Source: an uncultured Draconibacterium sp.
GTDB taxonomy: Bacteria > Bacteroidota > Bacteroidia > Bacteroidales > Prolixibacteraceae
Reading direction: 5' to 3'
Assembly: GCF_963676815.1 (NCBI RefSeq)
Contig: NZ_OY781365.1
Location: 124,001 to 188,000 of the forward strand
Length of the DNA stretch: 64,000 nt
The position numbers were made by a program, and so were the translations under genes. Below are positions 17,899 to 25,735 of this stretch, piece by piece (positions within the stretch are counted from its first letter, which is position 1; every line of letters begins with the position of its first letter). Under the pieces are notes generated by a model. It saw only the letters and a list, made by a program, of their open reading frames with translations, ran no database searches and was not told the origin of the DNA.

Positions 17899-18405
17899 CT
17901 AAAATGTGATTAAACCTTCTCCTTTTAAGTCCCAGGTCATGGTTTCATGATCTATTACTCCATACATATCAATATACCCGGTAGCGCCTTCAAATCTTCC
18001 GGTACACATTCCTTCCCGGATTTCATAAAGATAGTGCATACCGTCTTCATCAATCCAAGGTTCCGTAATTACCCAGGTATAAATCATATCGCCATTGGCA
18101 GCTGTTAACTCGCCAAATATTGGAGAAACGGGATTTGCATCGGCATCAATACATAGGTAATTATAAACAGTAAAATTCCCCAGAAACGTTGCATTACCAC
18201 CACCTGTTATAATCATTTGTAATCCCTTATCTTCGCAGGCATCCGGGTTTATAACCACTTCCATTACACCACTTGCTCGCTGAAACTTAATGTTTCGCTC
18301 TACCATTTTCCCGGATTTTAAATCCATTTCAGGTTCTTCTTCAAAAGGAGCATCGCAGGCAAATACTCCAAAAAGGACAATAAGAAAGATGCATAATTTT
18401 TTCAT
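17899..18405 (-). CDS. Hypothetical small lipoprotein
   Basis: The 168-residue product begins MKKLCIFLIVLFGVFAC, a lipoprotein signal with Cys17 as the lipidation residue, followed by acidic residues (EEEPEMD). An in-frame ATG 42 bases further upstream would bury this signal, so 18405 is preferred. The remainder is beta-rich with cysteines at about residues 57, 83 and 134, and the phrase GRFEGATGYIDMYGVIDHET. That phrase recalls small beta-barrel or calycin-like domains, but I do not recognise a named family. It is convergent with nifJ and bounded by two terminators sharing the same stem. Function unknown; probably envelope-attached. Confidence 0.8.
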   Translation of the reverse strand: MKKLCIFLIVLFGVFACDAPFEEEPEMDLKSGKMVERNIKFQRASGVMEVVINPDACEDKGLQMIITGGGNATFLGNFTVYNYLCIDADANPVSPIFGELTAANGDMIYTWVITEPWIDEDGMHYLYEIREGMCTGRFEGATGYIDMYGVIDHETMTWDLKGEGLITF

Positions 18406-18840
18406 AACGTTGATTTTTGGTGAATAAATATGTGCTTGGCCACACAACTTTAGAGGGAATAGAAAAGATATGCCTGTTTACGGTTTTAAACTAAAAATGT
18501 TTTCCTGTGTAGCCTTGCCATTCTTCGGACAAGGCTTCATTACCTCGATCCTTTGGAGCTTAATAATTTTAATAGGTTTCGGGCAAACCATATTCTTTGC
18601 GCCAAAGGTGCAAAGTCCATTAACATAGTCCGTAGGGCTATGCACATTAATTGCGAATGCCATAAAGCGCCAAAGGTGCGTAGTCCATTACCCTCCCGCG
18701 CAATAAAAAAAGCCGCTTCAGTTGAAGCGGCTTTTTAAAACCTAACACAAAATCAGGTATTTTTAACCAATAAATTGTTTTATGAAAGCTCGTATCTTTT
18801 GTGCAATGAAATGATTAAATCAATTCGGATTGCTTAAAAG
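18406..18840. repeat. Intergenic region with repeat-like elements and hairpins
   Basis: This 435-bp stretch holds no convincing gene. It contains a hairpin AGCCTTG/CAAGGCT (about 18512-18537) and two copies of a 24-bp sequence beginning GCGCCAAAGGTGC at 18599-18622 and 18667-18690 (22 of 24 bases equal). Between them is a dyad CATAG...CTATG. A short open frame across this segment on the minus strand is best read as part of a dispersed non-coding repeat. Confidence 0.6.
18704..18735 (-). terminator. Bidirectional terminator-like hairpin downstream of the GH127 gene
   Basis: A run of A, then AGCCGCTTCA-GT-TGAAGCGGCT and a run of T. On the minus strand it lies about 105 nt after the GH127 stop. 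The stem is nearly the same sequence as that of the nifJ terminator. Confidence 0.75.
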
Positions 18841-21800
18841 TTATTTCAAAGTTACATCCAAATAAACTGAATGACGTCCGTATGTTTCGTAAAACGGCTT
18901 GTAGCTAACACCATCAATTTCAAATTCCAGTTTTTCAGGATCACCTGAAATCGATTTGCTGATGTCTTCGGCATCCAGCGTTACTTTACGCCATTCTTTG
19001 CGAGGCGCTTCTTCTTGTGCAGCAAGAAGAACAGGTCCGTAAAATAAACTGGCAACATTTTGCTGATCCATTACCGGCTCCAGATAAAAATGGAATGGCA
19101 TACGTAACTCTACTTTGTCGCCGTCTTTCCATTTCCGACTAATAGTAAGGTAACTTCCAGGCTCAGCATCAACAGCCTCTTTCTTGCCATTAATAGTCAC
19201 AAAAAATCCTTCGGTAGCCCAATGCGGCACACGTACATTTAAGTCGAATTTGCCGCTTCCACTAATTGTTAATGTGGTGTTGTCCTCTTTCGGATAAGCA
19301 GTTGTTTGCGTAACTGTAATATTCTTATCAGTCCATTTTAGTGTAGAAGGCACATACAGGTTAACATACAAAGCATCGTTGTCTGCGCTTCTGAAGTAAA
19401 TTGAGTTCTGCAGTTTTGTATTGCTCTCAAGTGCCGTACCGTTACAGCAGGTAAAACCATCCATGTGGGCATTGCTAAAATGCTTAACAGAACCGGCACG
19501 CAAAGGTACGTGATACGTATTAGCAGGACTGTCTTCTGCAACTGATGCCAAAATATGGTTGTATAATCCGCGCTCGTAATAATCCATTAACTCGGCTTGC
19601 TGATTATACAAAAACAGGTTGCGGCTTAATTTAAGCATATTGTATGTTGCACAGGTTTCATTCTGTCCGCCAACCGAGAAACCATTTTCGTAAAGTGTAG
19701 CCGGCTGAGCAGTAAAACATTCCGCATTGGCAGGGTTACGGGCTCCTGCAACACCGCCAATACTATACATATAATCGCCGGTGGCTTTGTTCCAAAAGTT
19801 ATCAGCAATATCAAAATATTCCGATTCCTTCGAATCACGATAAATTTCCAGGGCACCCATAATTTGCGGAATATGCTGGTTGGCATGTAAACCGCGGAAC
19901 ATATCTACGTTTTTTGCCAGTCCGTGCGAATGCTCGGCATCGCCAAAAAATACACGGATGTTATCGAATAACTTAGCTGTTTCAAGGTAACTTTTATCGT
20001 TGGTCAGGCGGCTTAATCTTGCCAGCGCTTCGTTCATTCCGCCAAATTCGCCGGCAATGTATGTATTCCAGATATCAATGAGCGTTTCGGTTGGTACCAC
20101 ACTTAAACGTGCATGCACCCAGTCGCCCATTCCTTCTACAATGTCAAGTGCTTTTTCATTGCCACTCACTTCGTAAATATCCATTAAACCGGCCAATATC
20201 TTGTGTAACGTATAATATGGTGCCCAAACTTTATCATTGTCGGTTCCGTATTTTGCACCGTGTTCCAGCATAATAAACTGATCAGGAGGATAGGCACTGA
20301 TAAATCCTTTACCCCAGTTTTGGTAGTCGGTGCGGATGCCGTCTTCGCTTAAATCCGAGTCAAAACCCTCTTTACCCGGTCCCGGAGGAACAGCCAACGG
20401 ATCGGCTACAGACTCACCACCGGCAGTTTTAGGTGTTCCCGATAGTTGTGCCAAATCATACAGCGTATTCACCATATACTCCATTTTATCGGCAAACTTA
20501 ACCTGGATAGCAGGATCGTATGCCGCACTTGAATACGCTTGTGCCAAAGCACTCAGGTAGTGACCTGTTGCATGACCGCGAAGTTTTGTTTCCTGGCTGT
20601 CCCAAACACCAAGAGGTTTGGCACCTTCAGGCTGTTCCTGCCCGAAAGCGTTACGAAACATATAGAGGAAATCATCAGGATTGGTTTCCAATAAGCCGTC
20701 GACGAATTTATCGCGGTTCTCAACAAATTTTGTTTCGTGGTGATGAAGATCTTCGGTTAACTGAACCTCATCTAAATTAAAAGCCTCCAACGTGCGGTGC
20801 GGAGCATCATGATCGTGATTATGCTCTACCACTGTAACAATTGCTTTTGGCTCAATATCGGTTCCGGCAACTCGTCCGGTTACGGTATATTTACCAACCT
20901 TTTGCACGTCGCTGTTATCTTCCGGAGCAGGCCAAAGAACACGTACATCGGGTCCTTCGATATTGTTGCCATAAACGCCTTTTACAAAACGGGGCAAGCG
21001 GGGCAAAAAACCAACTTCTGTTTCTACTTCAATAGCAGGAACTTCAGTTAGCCAGGCATTGTACAGCTGAGGGGTTGATTCCGAAAATTCCTGAAGTTCT
21101 GCTTCTTGTCGGTTTCTCATCATTTCTTCTGCTTCTTCTTTGTGCAGCGCACTAAAATTAATCCATCCCACCTGACGGTTATTCAGCGGAATGCGATAAA
21201 TGCGAAAGTCGTGCAATTTGGCATTTAATGTTACAGCATCTGAATTTAGCGATTTTCCGATAAGAAACTGCCCAGCCTCTTTCTGGCCGCTAAACAATTG
21301 TTTTAGCTCTATCTCCGTGTCGTCTACCTGGCTGGCTACTTTTCCGTTAATGTAGCTGGTAAACGATTTTGAAGGAACGTTAATAACAATTGCTATGTGG
21401 TTCCATTTGTTTAATTCGAGTGCATCAGAAGCAGCGGTGTAAGTATCGGCTGCAGTATTAACTTTAGCCGCAAAACCATCGGCTGCAGGGGTTGCCATAA
21501 AGCTCGACTTGTTGTTTTTACCAAAGTCGAACAGTGGTGCTTCGCTGTTTTCCGATAGCGGAAATATCCACCCCGAAATACTTAGCGACTCCTCTCCTGC
21601 CAAAAGTTCGCCGGGGATTGAAATATAAGTTTCCCCATCACCTGATAATGAAATTACTTTGCCGAATATTTCGTCGTCAACAAATTTGTAATCCGAACCA
21701 TGTATTGTACCGTGTAAATTATTCCTGGACCAATCTTTTGCATTTTCTTCCAGTGTGTAACGGGCAATTAATCCGGTTTCTCCAATACCGTCTAAAATCT

Positions 21801-21885
21801 GATCACCGCTTTGTGCAAATACGGCATTTGTACCCCAGGCACAAAGACCAAGTATTATTCCAACGATCGGCTTAAATAGTTTCAT
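18841..21885 (-). CDS. Secreted LamG-GH127 glycosidase (beta-L-arabinofuranosidase family)
   Basis: The 1014-residue protein has a signal peptide (ends about AVFAQ). A LamG/concanavalin-like domain follows (about residues 35-235: GETYISIPGELLAGEESLSISGWIFPLSE, LHDFRIYRIPLNNRQV). Then come a short Ig-like linker (VGKYTVTGRVAGT) and a GH127/DUF1680 catalytic domain from about residue 370 to the end. The zinc/nucleophile residues of the GH127 prototype HypBA1 have clear counterparts: E743-T-C745 and C813-C814 (TCCNGT), with E722 (NAECF) a candidate acid/base. Known chemistry: retaining hydrolysis of beta-L-arabinofuranosides using a zinc-bound cysteine nucleophile. The substrate of this two-domain version is not evident. 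It is a single gene; no SusCD pair or other glycosidase is adjacent. Confidence 0.92.
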   Translation of the reverse strand: MKLFKPIVGIILGLCAWGTNAVFAQSGDQILDGIGETGLIARYTLEENAKDWSRNNLHGTIHGSDYKFVDDEIFGKVISLSGDGETYISIPGELLAGEESLSISGWIFPLSENSEAPLFDFGKNNKSSFMATPAADGFAAKVNTAADTYTAASDALELNKWNHIAIVINVPSKSFTSYINGKVASQVDDTEIELKQLFSGQKEAGQFLIGKSLNSDAVTLNAKLHDFRIYRIPLNNRQVGWINFSALHKEEAEEMMRNRQEAELQEFSESTPQLYNAWLTEVPAIEVETEVGFLPRLPRFVKGVYGNNIEGPDVRVLWPAPEDNSDVQKVGKYTVTGRVAGTDIEPKAIVTVVEHNHDHDAPHRTLEAFNLDEVQLTEDLHHHETKFVENRDKFVDGLLETNPDDFLYMFRNAFGQEQPEGAKPLGVWDSQETKLRGHATGHYLSALAQAYSSAAYDPAIQVKFADKMEYMVNTLYDLAQLSGTPKTAGGESVADPLAVPPGPGKEGFDSDLSEDGIRTDYQNWGKGFISAYPPDQFIMLEHGAKYGTDNDKVWAPYYTLHKILAGLMDIYEVSGNEKALDIVEGMGDWVHARLSVVPTETLIDIWNTYIAGEFGGMNEALARLSRLTNDKSYLETAKLFDNIRVFFGDAEHSHGLAKNVDMFRGLHANQHIPQIMGALEIYRDSKESEYFDIADNFWNKATGDYMYSIGGVAGARNPANAECFTAQPATLYENGFSVGGQNETCATYNMLKLSRNLFLYNQQAELMDYYERGLYNHILASVAEDSPANTYHVPLRAGSVKHFSNAHMDGFTCCNGTALESNTKLQNSIYFRSADNDALYVNLYVPSTLKWTDKNITVTQTTAYPKEDNTTLTISGSGKFDLNVRVPHWATEGFFVTINGKKEAVDAEPGSYLTISRKWKDGDKVELRMPFHFYLEPVMDQQNVASLFYGPVLLAAQEEAPRKEWRKVTLDAEDISKSISGDPEKLEFEIDGVSYKPFYETYGRHSVYLDVTLK

Positions 21886-22241
21886 AATTTTTATATTTAG
21901 TTTTTAAACATTAAGCAGGAAAGACTGTCGTGTCATTTTCCGAATTCAAAATTAGACAACATCTTGCCAATGTAGTATATAACGCTGTTCAGAATCCTTG
22001 ACTGTATGTTCAAAATACTGTACAAAATGCTTATTGCCTTATTGAACAAATGTGAAAGCCTTTATACTGATGCCTCTTAAAAACTGATAGCCGCCCCAAG
22101 AACCGGCAAATAATTGGTGGCAAACTGAGCAATGTTTTGCTTTTTATATTTCTTATTTACCCTCCAATACATAACTAATGATCATTTATTTATACTGCGC
22201 CTGTCATTTTCGTTCCCTTATTCCAACTTCGAGCCACCTAT
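21886..22241. other. 356-bp gap with a possible 31-codon gene remnant
   Basis: Apart from a short minus-strand frame at 22077-22172, I see no gene, repeat or RNA here. It separates the GH127 gene from the attC-like cassette region. Confidence 0.4.
22077..22172 (-). pseudogene. Possible C-terminal remnant of an outer-membrane protein gene
   Basis: A 31-codon frame ends NYLPVLGAAISF and stop. A terminal phenylalanine after alternating hydrophobic residues is typical of a last outer-membrane beta strand. It begins MYWRVNKKYKK with no signal peptide, so if real it is a truncated remnant. Short frames of this size arise by chance; weak call. Confidence 0.25.
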
Positions 22242-22676
22242 TTACCATCGCATAGGTTTCTTAAGCATATTTTTTACAATTGCCACCCAGTCTCTTTTTT
22301 TCCATTTTGGCATATCAACATGTACTTCATTATTGATAATCCTATTTCTCTCTTTTTCTTCTTCCTCTGCCCAATAGTTTAGTTTTTCGCGAATCTCCTG
22401 TTCAATATCCGGATCATTGGTAAGTTTTCGTAAAGCTTCCGCAGATTCAAGAGAAACAATTTTCACTTTATCATTTAAGCTTTTTCGAAGTGCCGGAACT
22501 GCATTAATATCTCTGAGGTTTCCTAAATATTTTGCTGCTAACAAGCGAACATCAAACAAACCATTTTCTAAGGCAAAGACCAGTTTCGGTGTATCTTGCA
22601 TTGTGTTCCAATACTCTACCCTCTTTTCTGTTAGCCGGATAAGCCCATTTTTATGTAAAAACGCTAATTTGTTCAT
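22242..22676 (-). CDS. HEAT-repeat-like small protein
   Basis: The 144-residue soluble protein contains helical-repeat phrases FDVRLLAAKYLGNLRDINAVPALRKSL and VKIVSLESAEALRKL. Both fit the HEAT/PBS-lyase helix pair pattern (acidic-A-x-x-L-G...A-V-P-A-L). The C-terminus is charged and helical (EEEEKERNR) and ends KKPMRW. It is the last of three small minus-strand genes, each separated by an attC-like palindrome. The site just upstream is 22699-22827. The sequence is more AT-rich than the neighbouring metabolic genes. Function unknown; a protein-interaction role is suggested by the repeats only. Confidence 0.75.
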   Translation of the reverse strand: MNKLAFLHKNGLIRLTEKRVEYWNTMQDTPKLVFALENGLFDVRLLAAKYLGNLRDINAVPALRKSLNDKVKIVSLESAEALRKLTNDPDIEQEIREKLNYWAEEEEKERNRIINNEVHVDMPKWKKRDWVAIVKNMLKKPMRW

Positions 22677-22698
22677 GTAATTTTAGTCTTTATTATAT

Positions 22699-22827
22699 CG
22701 GTCACTTCCAGGTGATCGGGCGGTAATGATGCAATCGGGAGTGTCGGCCCCGCAGCAAATAGGATGAAAGGTGTGACTTGTTAGTCCGCTAAAACTCCCG
22801 CCTGCCATATTACAAATTGTTAGGCAC
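22699..22827 (-). repeat. attC-like site A (cassette recombination site candidate)
   Basis: On the minus strand it starts GTGCCTAAC (fits RYYYAAC) and runs into TTGTAATATGGCAGGCGGG, which pairs imperfectly with CCGCCCGATCACC near the far end. The 19-nt arm CCCGCCTGCCATATTACAA (plus strand, 22797-22815) is identical in site B. Homology to site B stops just after ACCG on the minus strand, where integron recombination would cut (G^TT). Confidence 0.6.
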
Positions 22828-22834
22828 TGTTTTT

Positions 22835-23194
22835 TTACCATTTCCCAAATCTCAAATATTCTTTCTCCAATTCCTTACCATATGTAAACCAATTACATGC
22901 ATAATAGAAGATTTTTGAAGTTTGTCTCATTTGGTCATCGTTAATATTGGTGATATTGAATACGTCATTGGCATCATAGTGATTAGCCTTTCGTTGTTCC
23001 CATAAGAAACCTATTTCCCAAAGTAATACAGCCTGTTTTAGTCTGGACGCATCATCTATAGTTGTGTTTAGATTAAAAACATAATCCATTAATTCCGTGA
23101 ATTGTTCTACATTAAATATTCCGTATTCGGATAGAGTATAGTAAAACGTTCCTTCAACATCATCCAAGTTTATTGATAGTATATTATTCTCCAT
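22835..23194 (-). CDS. Hypothetical protein in a cassette-like unit
   Basis: The 119-residue soluble protein begins MENNILSINLDDVEGTFYYTLSEYGIFN and is rich in Asn, Tyr and acidic residues. I do not recognise a family. The gene fills almost the whole interval between attC-like sites A and B: its start is 18 nt from site B and its stop 8 nt from site A, as in integron gene cassettes. The flanking core GTTAGCCAC and the start of its own site, GTGCCTAAC, are inverted repeats of each other with one mismatch. Function unknown. Confidence 0.7.
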   Translation of the reverse strand: MENNILSINLDDVEGTFYYTLSEYGIFNVEQFTELMDYVFNLNTTIDDASRLKQAVLLWEIGFLWEQRKANHYDANDVFNITNINDDQMRQTSKIFYYACNWFTYGKELEKEYLRFGKW

Positions 23195-23211
23195 GTTTAT
23201 TTTAAAATTGT

Positions 23212-23349
23212 GGCTAACGGTTACTTGTATGTGGTCGGGCGGGATTTCGAGCCGAAATCTTGTCCGACTGATAAACGGCCGAAACCAAGGTTTGACTTGT
23301 CAAACCGAGTACAAAACCCGCCTGCCATATTACAATTTGTTGTAGGGTG
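23212..23349 (-). repeat. attC-like site B (138-bp imperfect palindrome)
   Basis: On the minus strand it starts CACCCTACAAC and ends ACCGTTAGCC. Terminal arms (TTGTAATATGGCAGGCGGG against CCCGCCCGACCACATACAA) pair with bulges. The centre carries two perfect small hairpins, GGTTTGAC-AA-GTCAAACC and GATTTCG-AGC-CGAAATC (plus strand). Extruded-strand folding with unpaired bases is characteristic of attC sites. Confidence 0.65.
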
Positions 23350-23384
23350 TATTTTAATCATTGATTTAAAAAACGTTATCGAAG

Positions 23385-23843
23385 TCATATCGATGTTTCA
23401 ACAATTTGGTCAATTCTTATTTTTATAACTGAGTATCCAATGAAATATGCTATTATTGAAAACAAAAGTCCTGTTATTATTGACAAGGCAATTCCAGAAC
23501 CGGCAAATCCAGTTACTAGTCCGATAATTAATCCTACCATAACGGAAAGGAACAGTAAGGTGTCCAGCTTAACTTCCCAAAATATTTTAATTTTATGTGA
23601 ACCATTCTTTTCAATTCGAACAAATCCTTCTCTCAATATTTTTAAAGCTTCTATTTTATTCTGCCCCGAATGTGTTGTATTTCTTACAATTCTTTCAAAT
23701 TGTATTGTATCATTATTTAGTACTGATTTAGCCTCCAGTTCTCGCAGTTTTCCTTGAACCTTTTTTATGAAAGATTTAATATACAAATCTGAGTTTCCAT
23801 GAATCTTCTTTTCTATAGTATTCGAATATTTAAGTAATTCCAT
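23385..23843 (-). CDS. Hypothetical membrane protein in a cassette-like unit
   Basis: The 152-residue protein has a soluble, charged N-terminal part (residues 1-90) that includes TIQFERIVRNTTHSGQNKIEALK. Two adjacent transmembrane helices (about 93-112 and 115-138) follow, linked by a short glycine-rich turn (TGFAGSG). No family is recognised. It lies between attC-like sites C and B. The core preceding it (GTTGTAGGGC) is the inverted match of the start of its own downstream site (CACCCTACAAC), the relation expected for a cassette. Base composition is AT-rich compared with the chromosomal genes around it. Confidence 0.7.
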   Translation of the reverse strand: MELLKYSNTIEKKIHGNSDLYIKSFIKKVQGKLRELEAKSVLNNDTIQFERIVRNTTHSGQNKIEALKILREGFVRIEKNGSHKIKIFWEVKLDTLLFLSVMVGLIIGLVTGFAGSGIALSIITGLLFSIIAYFIGYSVIKIRIDQIVETSI

Positions 23844-23898
23844 ATTTTTTGACAGTGTCAGATTAAAGGTTATTTTTCAAAAAGAGATTTTCCAATAT

Positions 23899-24006
23899 GC
23901 CCTACAACGTATGTGTATAATGCAATGCACCATACAGGCTATTCGGGCGCATCGCCATAATACACTGATAATACTGGCTTTGCACGTAAAAACGGGGCAG
24001 TATTTC
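23899..24006 (-). repeat. attC-like site C (divergent)
   Basis: On the minus strand it ends ACATACGTTGTAGGGC. Inner arms TGTGTATAATG and CCATAATACACT (plus strand) are inverted with few mismatches. A second dyad, AATACTG/CAGTATT, lies at 23970-24004. It is less similar to A and B, but its core pairs with the start of site B across the gene between them. Confidence 0.5.
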
Positions 24007-24097
24007 GGTTTAGTATTTGCAAGAGAAGGGTTCAATGTATTCGGTAATTTTGGTTTTTATTGTTTAAAAATAAAAGATTTTTTGTAAAAAAGAATCC

Positions 24098-24362
24098 GTA
24101 CTACGCGGTATTTTGGACGTACCAGGGCTTTGTACCCCGGTACGATAGAGCAGTACCGTGGTACAAGGCTTTCGTACCTTGGTAATAAGGGCTCGTACCT
24201 GGGTACGAAGGATCTGTACCCGGGTACAAAGCTTTGGTACCTTGGTACGAAGGCTTCGTACCTGCGTACGAAAGGTTGGTACCGAGGTACGAAAGGCCCG
24301 TACCTGCGTACCAAGGCCCGGTACACAGGTAATAAAGCTTTGTACCCAACGTTTATATACCA
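24098..24362. repeat. Tandem array of 21-bp palindromic GTAC units
   Basis: Ten consecutive units of exactly 21 bp run from 24132 to 24341. They are flanked by one 21-bp unit (24098-24118), one 13-bp partial unit (24119-24131) and a degraded last unit. Each unit is GTACC-NN-GGTAC (a 12-bp palindrome with a variable centre) plus a 9-bp linker close to GAAGGCTTC, itself near-palindromic. Because the period is seven codons and the unit is palindromic, five of six frames stay open and give seven-residue peptide repeats. That is a by-product and not evidence of coding. It lies next to the attC-like region. Function unknown. Confidence 0.9.
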
Positions 24363-24366
24363 AACC

Positions 24367-24391
24367 GCCCCGAAAAGCCTTATTCCGGGGC
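24367..24391 (-). terminator. Hairpin downstream of the 24427 gene
   Basis: GCCCCG and CGGGGC arms around a 13-nt loop, 36 nt beyond the stop of the minus-strand gene. There is no clear T-run, so termination is only likely. Confidence 0.4.
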
Positions 24392-24426
24392 AGTTAAACT
24401 TCAAACAAACTCTCGTTATTCGTTAA

Positions 24427-24747
24427 TTATTTTCGTAGTTTTTTAATTTCCAGCAACAGGTTGTCTTGTTTACCCAATAGCCCCGATACCAAATCGACCG
24501 TTGCAGAGCCATTTCGATACACAATATCCAACGATTCCTGCGACAACCGGGTTGCATCTTTGGCAGCTGCCATTGCTTCCACCTGCCGGGCTTCAGCATC
24601 GTTGGTTGTAGTTAGTTGGGTGCTTAACTCTTGTATTTTGTTTTCAGGATTGTAACCTTTTTCGGTTAGCAATTCAACATTTTGTTCCAGCAAAGTAATC
24701 AATTGCTGCACAAAATCGCGCTTTTTCGCTTCGCTCATATTTCCCAT
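24427..24747 (-). CDS. Hypothetical coiled-coil protein
   Basis: The 106-residue, entirely hydrophilic helical protein starts MGNMSEAKKRDFVQQLITLLEQN; an ATG three codons in is an alternative start. Heptad-like spacing runs through KIQELSTQLTTTNDAEARQVEAMAAAKDATRL and ends LLLEIKKLRK. There is no signal peptide, cysteine or known motif. I do not recognise the family. A dyad GCTACCTG/CAGGTAGC lies at 24792-24821, upstream of the start, and may be a regulatory or mRNA hairpin. Confidence 0.65.
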   Translation of the reverse strand: MGNMSEAKKRDFVQQLITLLEQNVELLTEKGYNPENKIQELSTQLTTTNDAEARQVEAMAAAKDATRLSQESLDIVYRNGSATVDLVSGLLGKQDNLLLEIKKLRK

Positions 24748-24791
24748 ATTGGTGTGGTTTTAATAGTTAGTAATGAATTGTTTTAACTATA

Positions 24792-24821
24792 GCTACCTGT
24801 ACTTTCCTAGGCGCAGGTAGC
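24792..24821. promoter_or_regulatory. Inverted repeat upstream of the coiled-coil gene
   Basis: GCTACCTG at 24792-24799 and CAGGTAGC at 24814-24821, a perfect 8-bp dyad with a 14-bp centre, 45 nt from the start codon. It could be an operator or a leader hairpin. Confidence 0.35.
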
Positions 24822-25017
24822 GCTTATATTTTTCGAGAGTTTATAATTTAAATTTCTGCTGATCGATTTACTGTAAGGGCGAATTGTTTTTTGTGGTTTT
24901 TAGTTGTTTCTTCCGGTTAATCAGCAGTTAAATTATGAAAAATAGTTCAGAAAGTCAAATCATAACTTACCCTACATTCGTTTGCAGGTTTTCAATCGAG
25001 GGGAAATTGTGAGCAGA

Positions 25018-25515
25018 TTATTTTACCTTTTTTTTAGGTTTAAACACCGAAATAAAAATGGTTATAATTAAGGTGCCGTTCATACAAAGGCCCATAATTG
25101 TATGGTTTCTGTCGAACATTTGATATTCGTTGTTATTGATTGCCTGAAGACCAATTTCTCCCGAAATTTTAACCATTTCTGCAATCCATGGCCCCGAGAA
25201 GAAAGTGCCCAACATAATTATTAGAAGCGTAATAATCCATTTGTAGGTCATCCACCCGTGTTTAAAATACCCCCACTTTGTAAATTGAGAATAAATCCAC
25301 CCGGTAATCAGGCAAATAATAGCTGCCGGAACCAATATTTTCATGTCGATAAAATGAATAATTTGATTCATCAGGTAAAGCTGTTCTCCTGTTTCAATAT
25401 TGCTTCTTAAAAAGTGAAGTAAAAACATGGTTAAACCCGTGGTAACCCAAATGCCGGCGGCCAATAAATGGATTGATTTAAGCCATTTTTTTTGTGCTAT
25501 TGATAATTGTTGCAT
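25018..25515 (-). CDS. DUF2269-like integral membrane protein
   Basis: The 165-residue protein has about four hydrophobic helices. It opens WLKSIHLLAAGIWVTTGLTMFLLHFLR, a pattern of the DUF2269/CopD-like four-helix family in which an early histidine sits at the start of helix one. KILVPAAIICLITGWIYS and WIITLLIIMLGTFFSGPWI follow. Function is unknown in the family; heme or metal binding is sometimes suspected from the histidines. It is a monocistronic gene with 220-270 bp on either side, in which I see no other feature. Confidence 0.7.
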   Translation of the reverse strand: MQQLSIAQKKWLKSIHLLAAGIWVTTGLTMFLLHFLRSNIETGEQLYLMNQIIHFIDMKILVPAAIICLITGWIYSQFTKWGYFKHGWMTYKWIITLLIIMLGTFFSGPWIAEMVKISGEIGLQAINNNEYQMFDRNHTIMGLCMNGTLIITIFISVFKPKKKVK

Positions 25516-25735
25516 ATTCTTAGGTATGATAAACTGGTTATTGTATGTTGATTGGCCCTAAAAGTAATAAGCTGAGTTCGATAAAAAAACGAACTGTGCC
25601 AAACCTTCTCCACAACCTCTGATTTGCAACCAGGAGTAATTATTCCTTTCGCACTTAATGGTTAAAAAATGGTATTAACAACGTAAAAATGTGGTTCACT
25701 CGTTTGTAACGAACAGTATAGGCGTTTATCGAGTA

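Noticed and set aside
18478..18663. 61-codon minus-strand frame between the lipoprotein and GH127 genes
   Set aside because: It coincides with the repeat-like segment and a hairpin, and lacks a ribosome site. More likely a non-coding dispersed repeat.
24098..24362. CRISPR array
   Set aside because: Units are contiguous 21-mers without unique spacers of 30 or more bases, the sequence is palindromic, and no cas gene is in the window.
24057..24426. Several open frames on both strands encoding seven-residue repeats (such as FVPRYxx or YxGTKxx)
   Set aside because: Five of six frames stay open because the 21-bp unit is a multiple of three and palindromic. No frame has a convincing start, and none is privileged; I treat the stretch as a DNA repeat.
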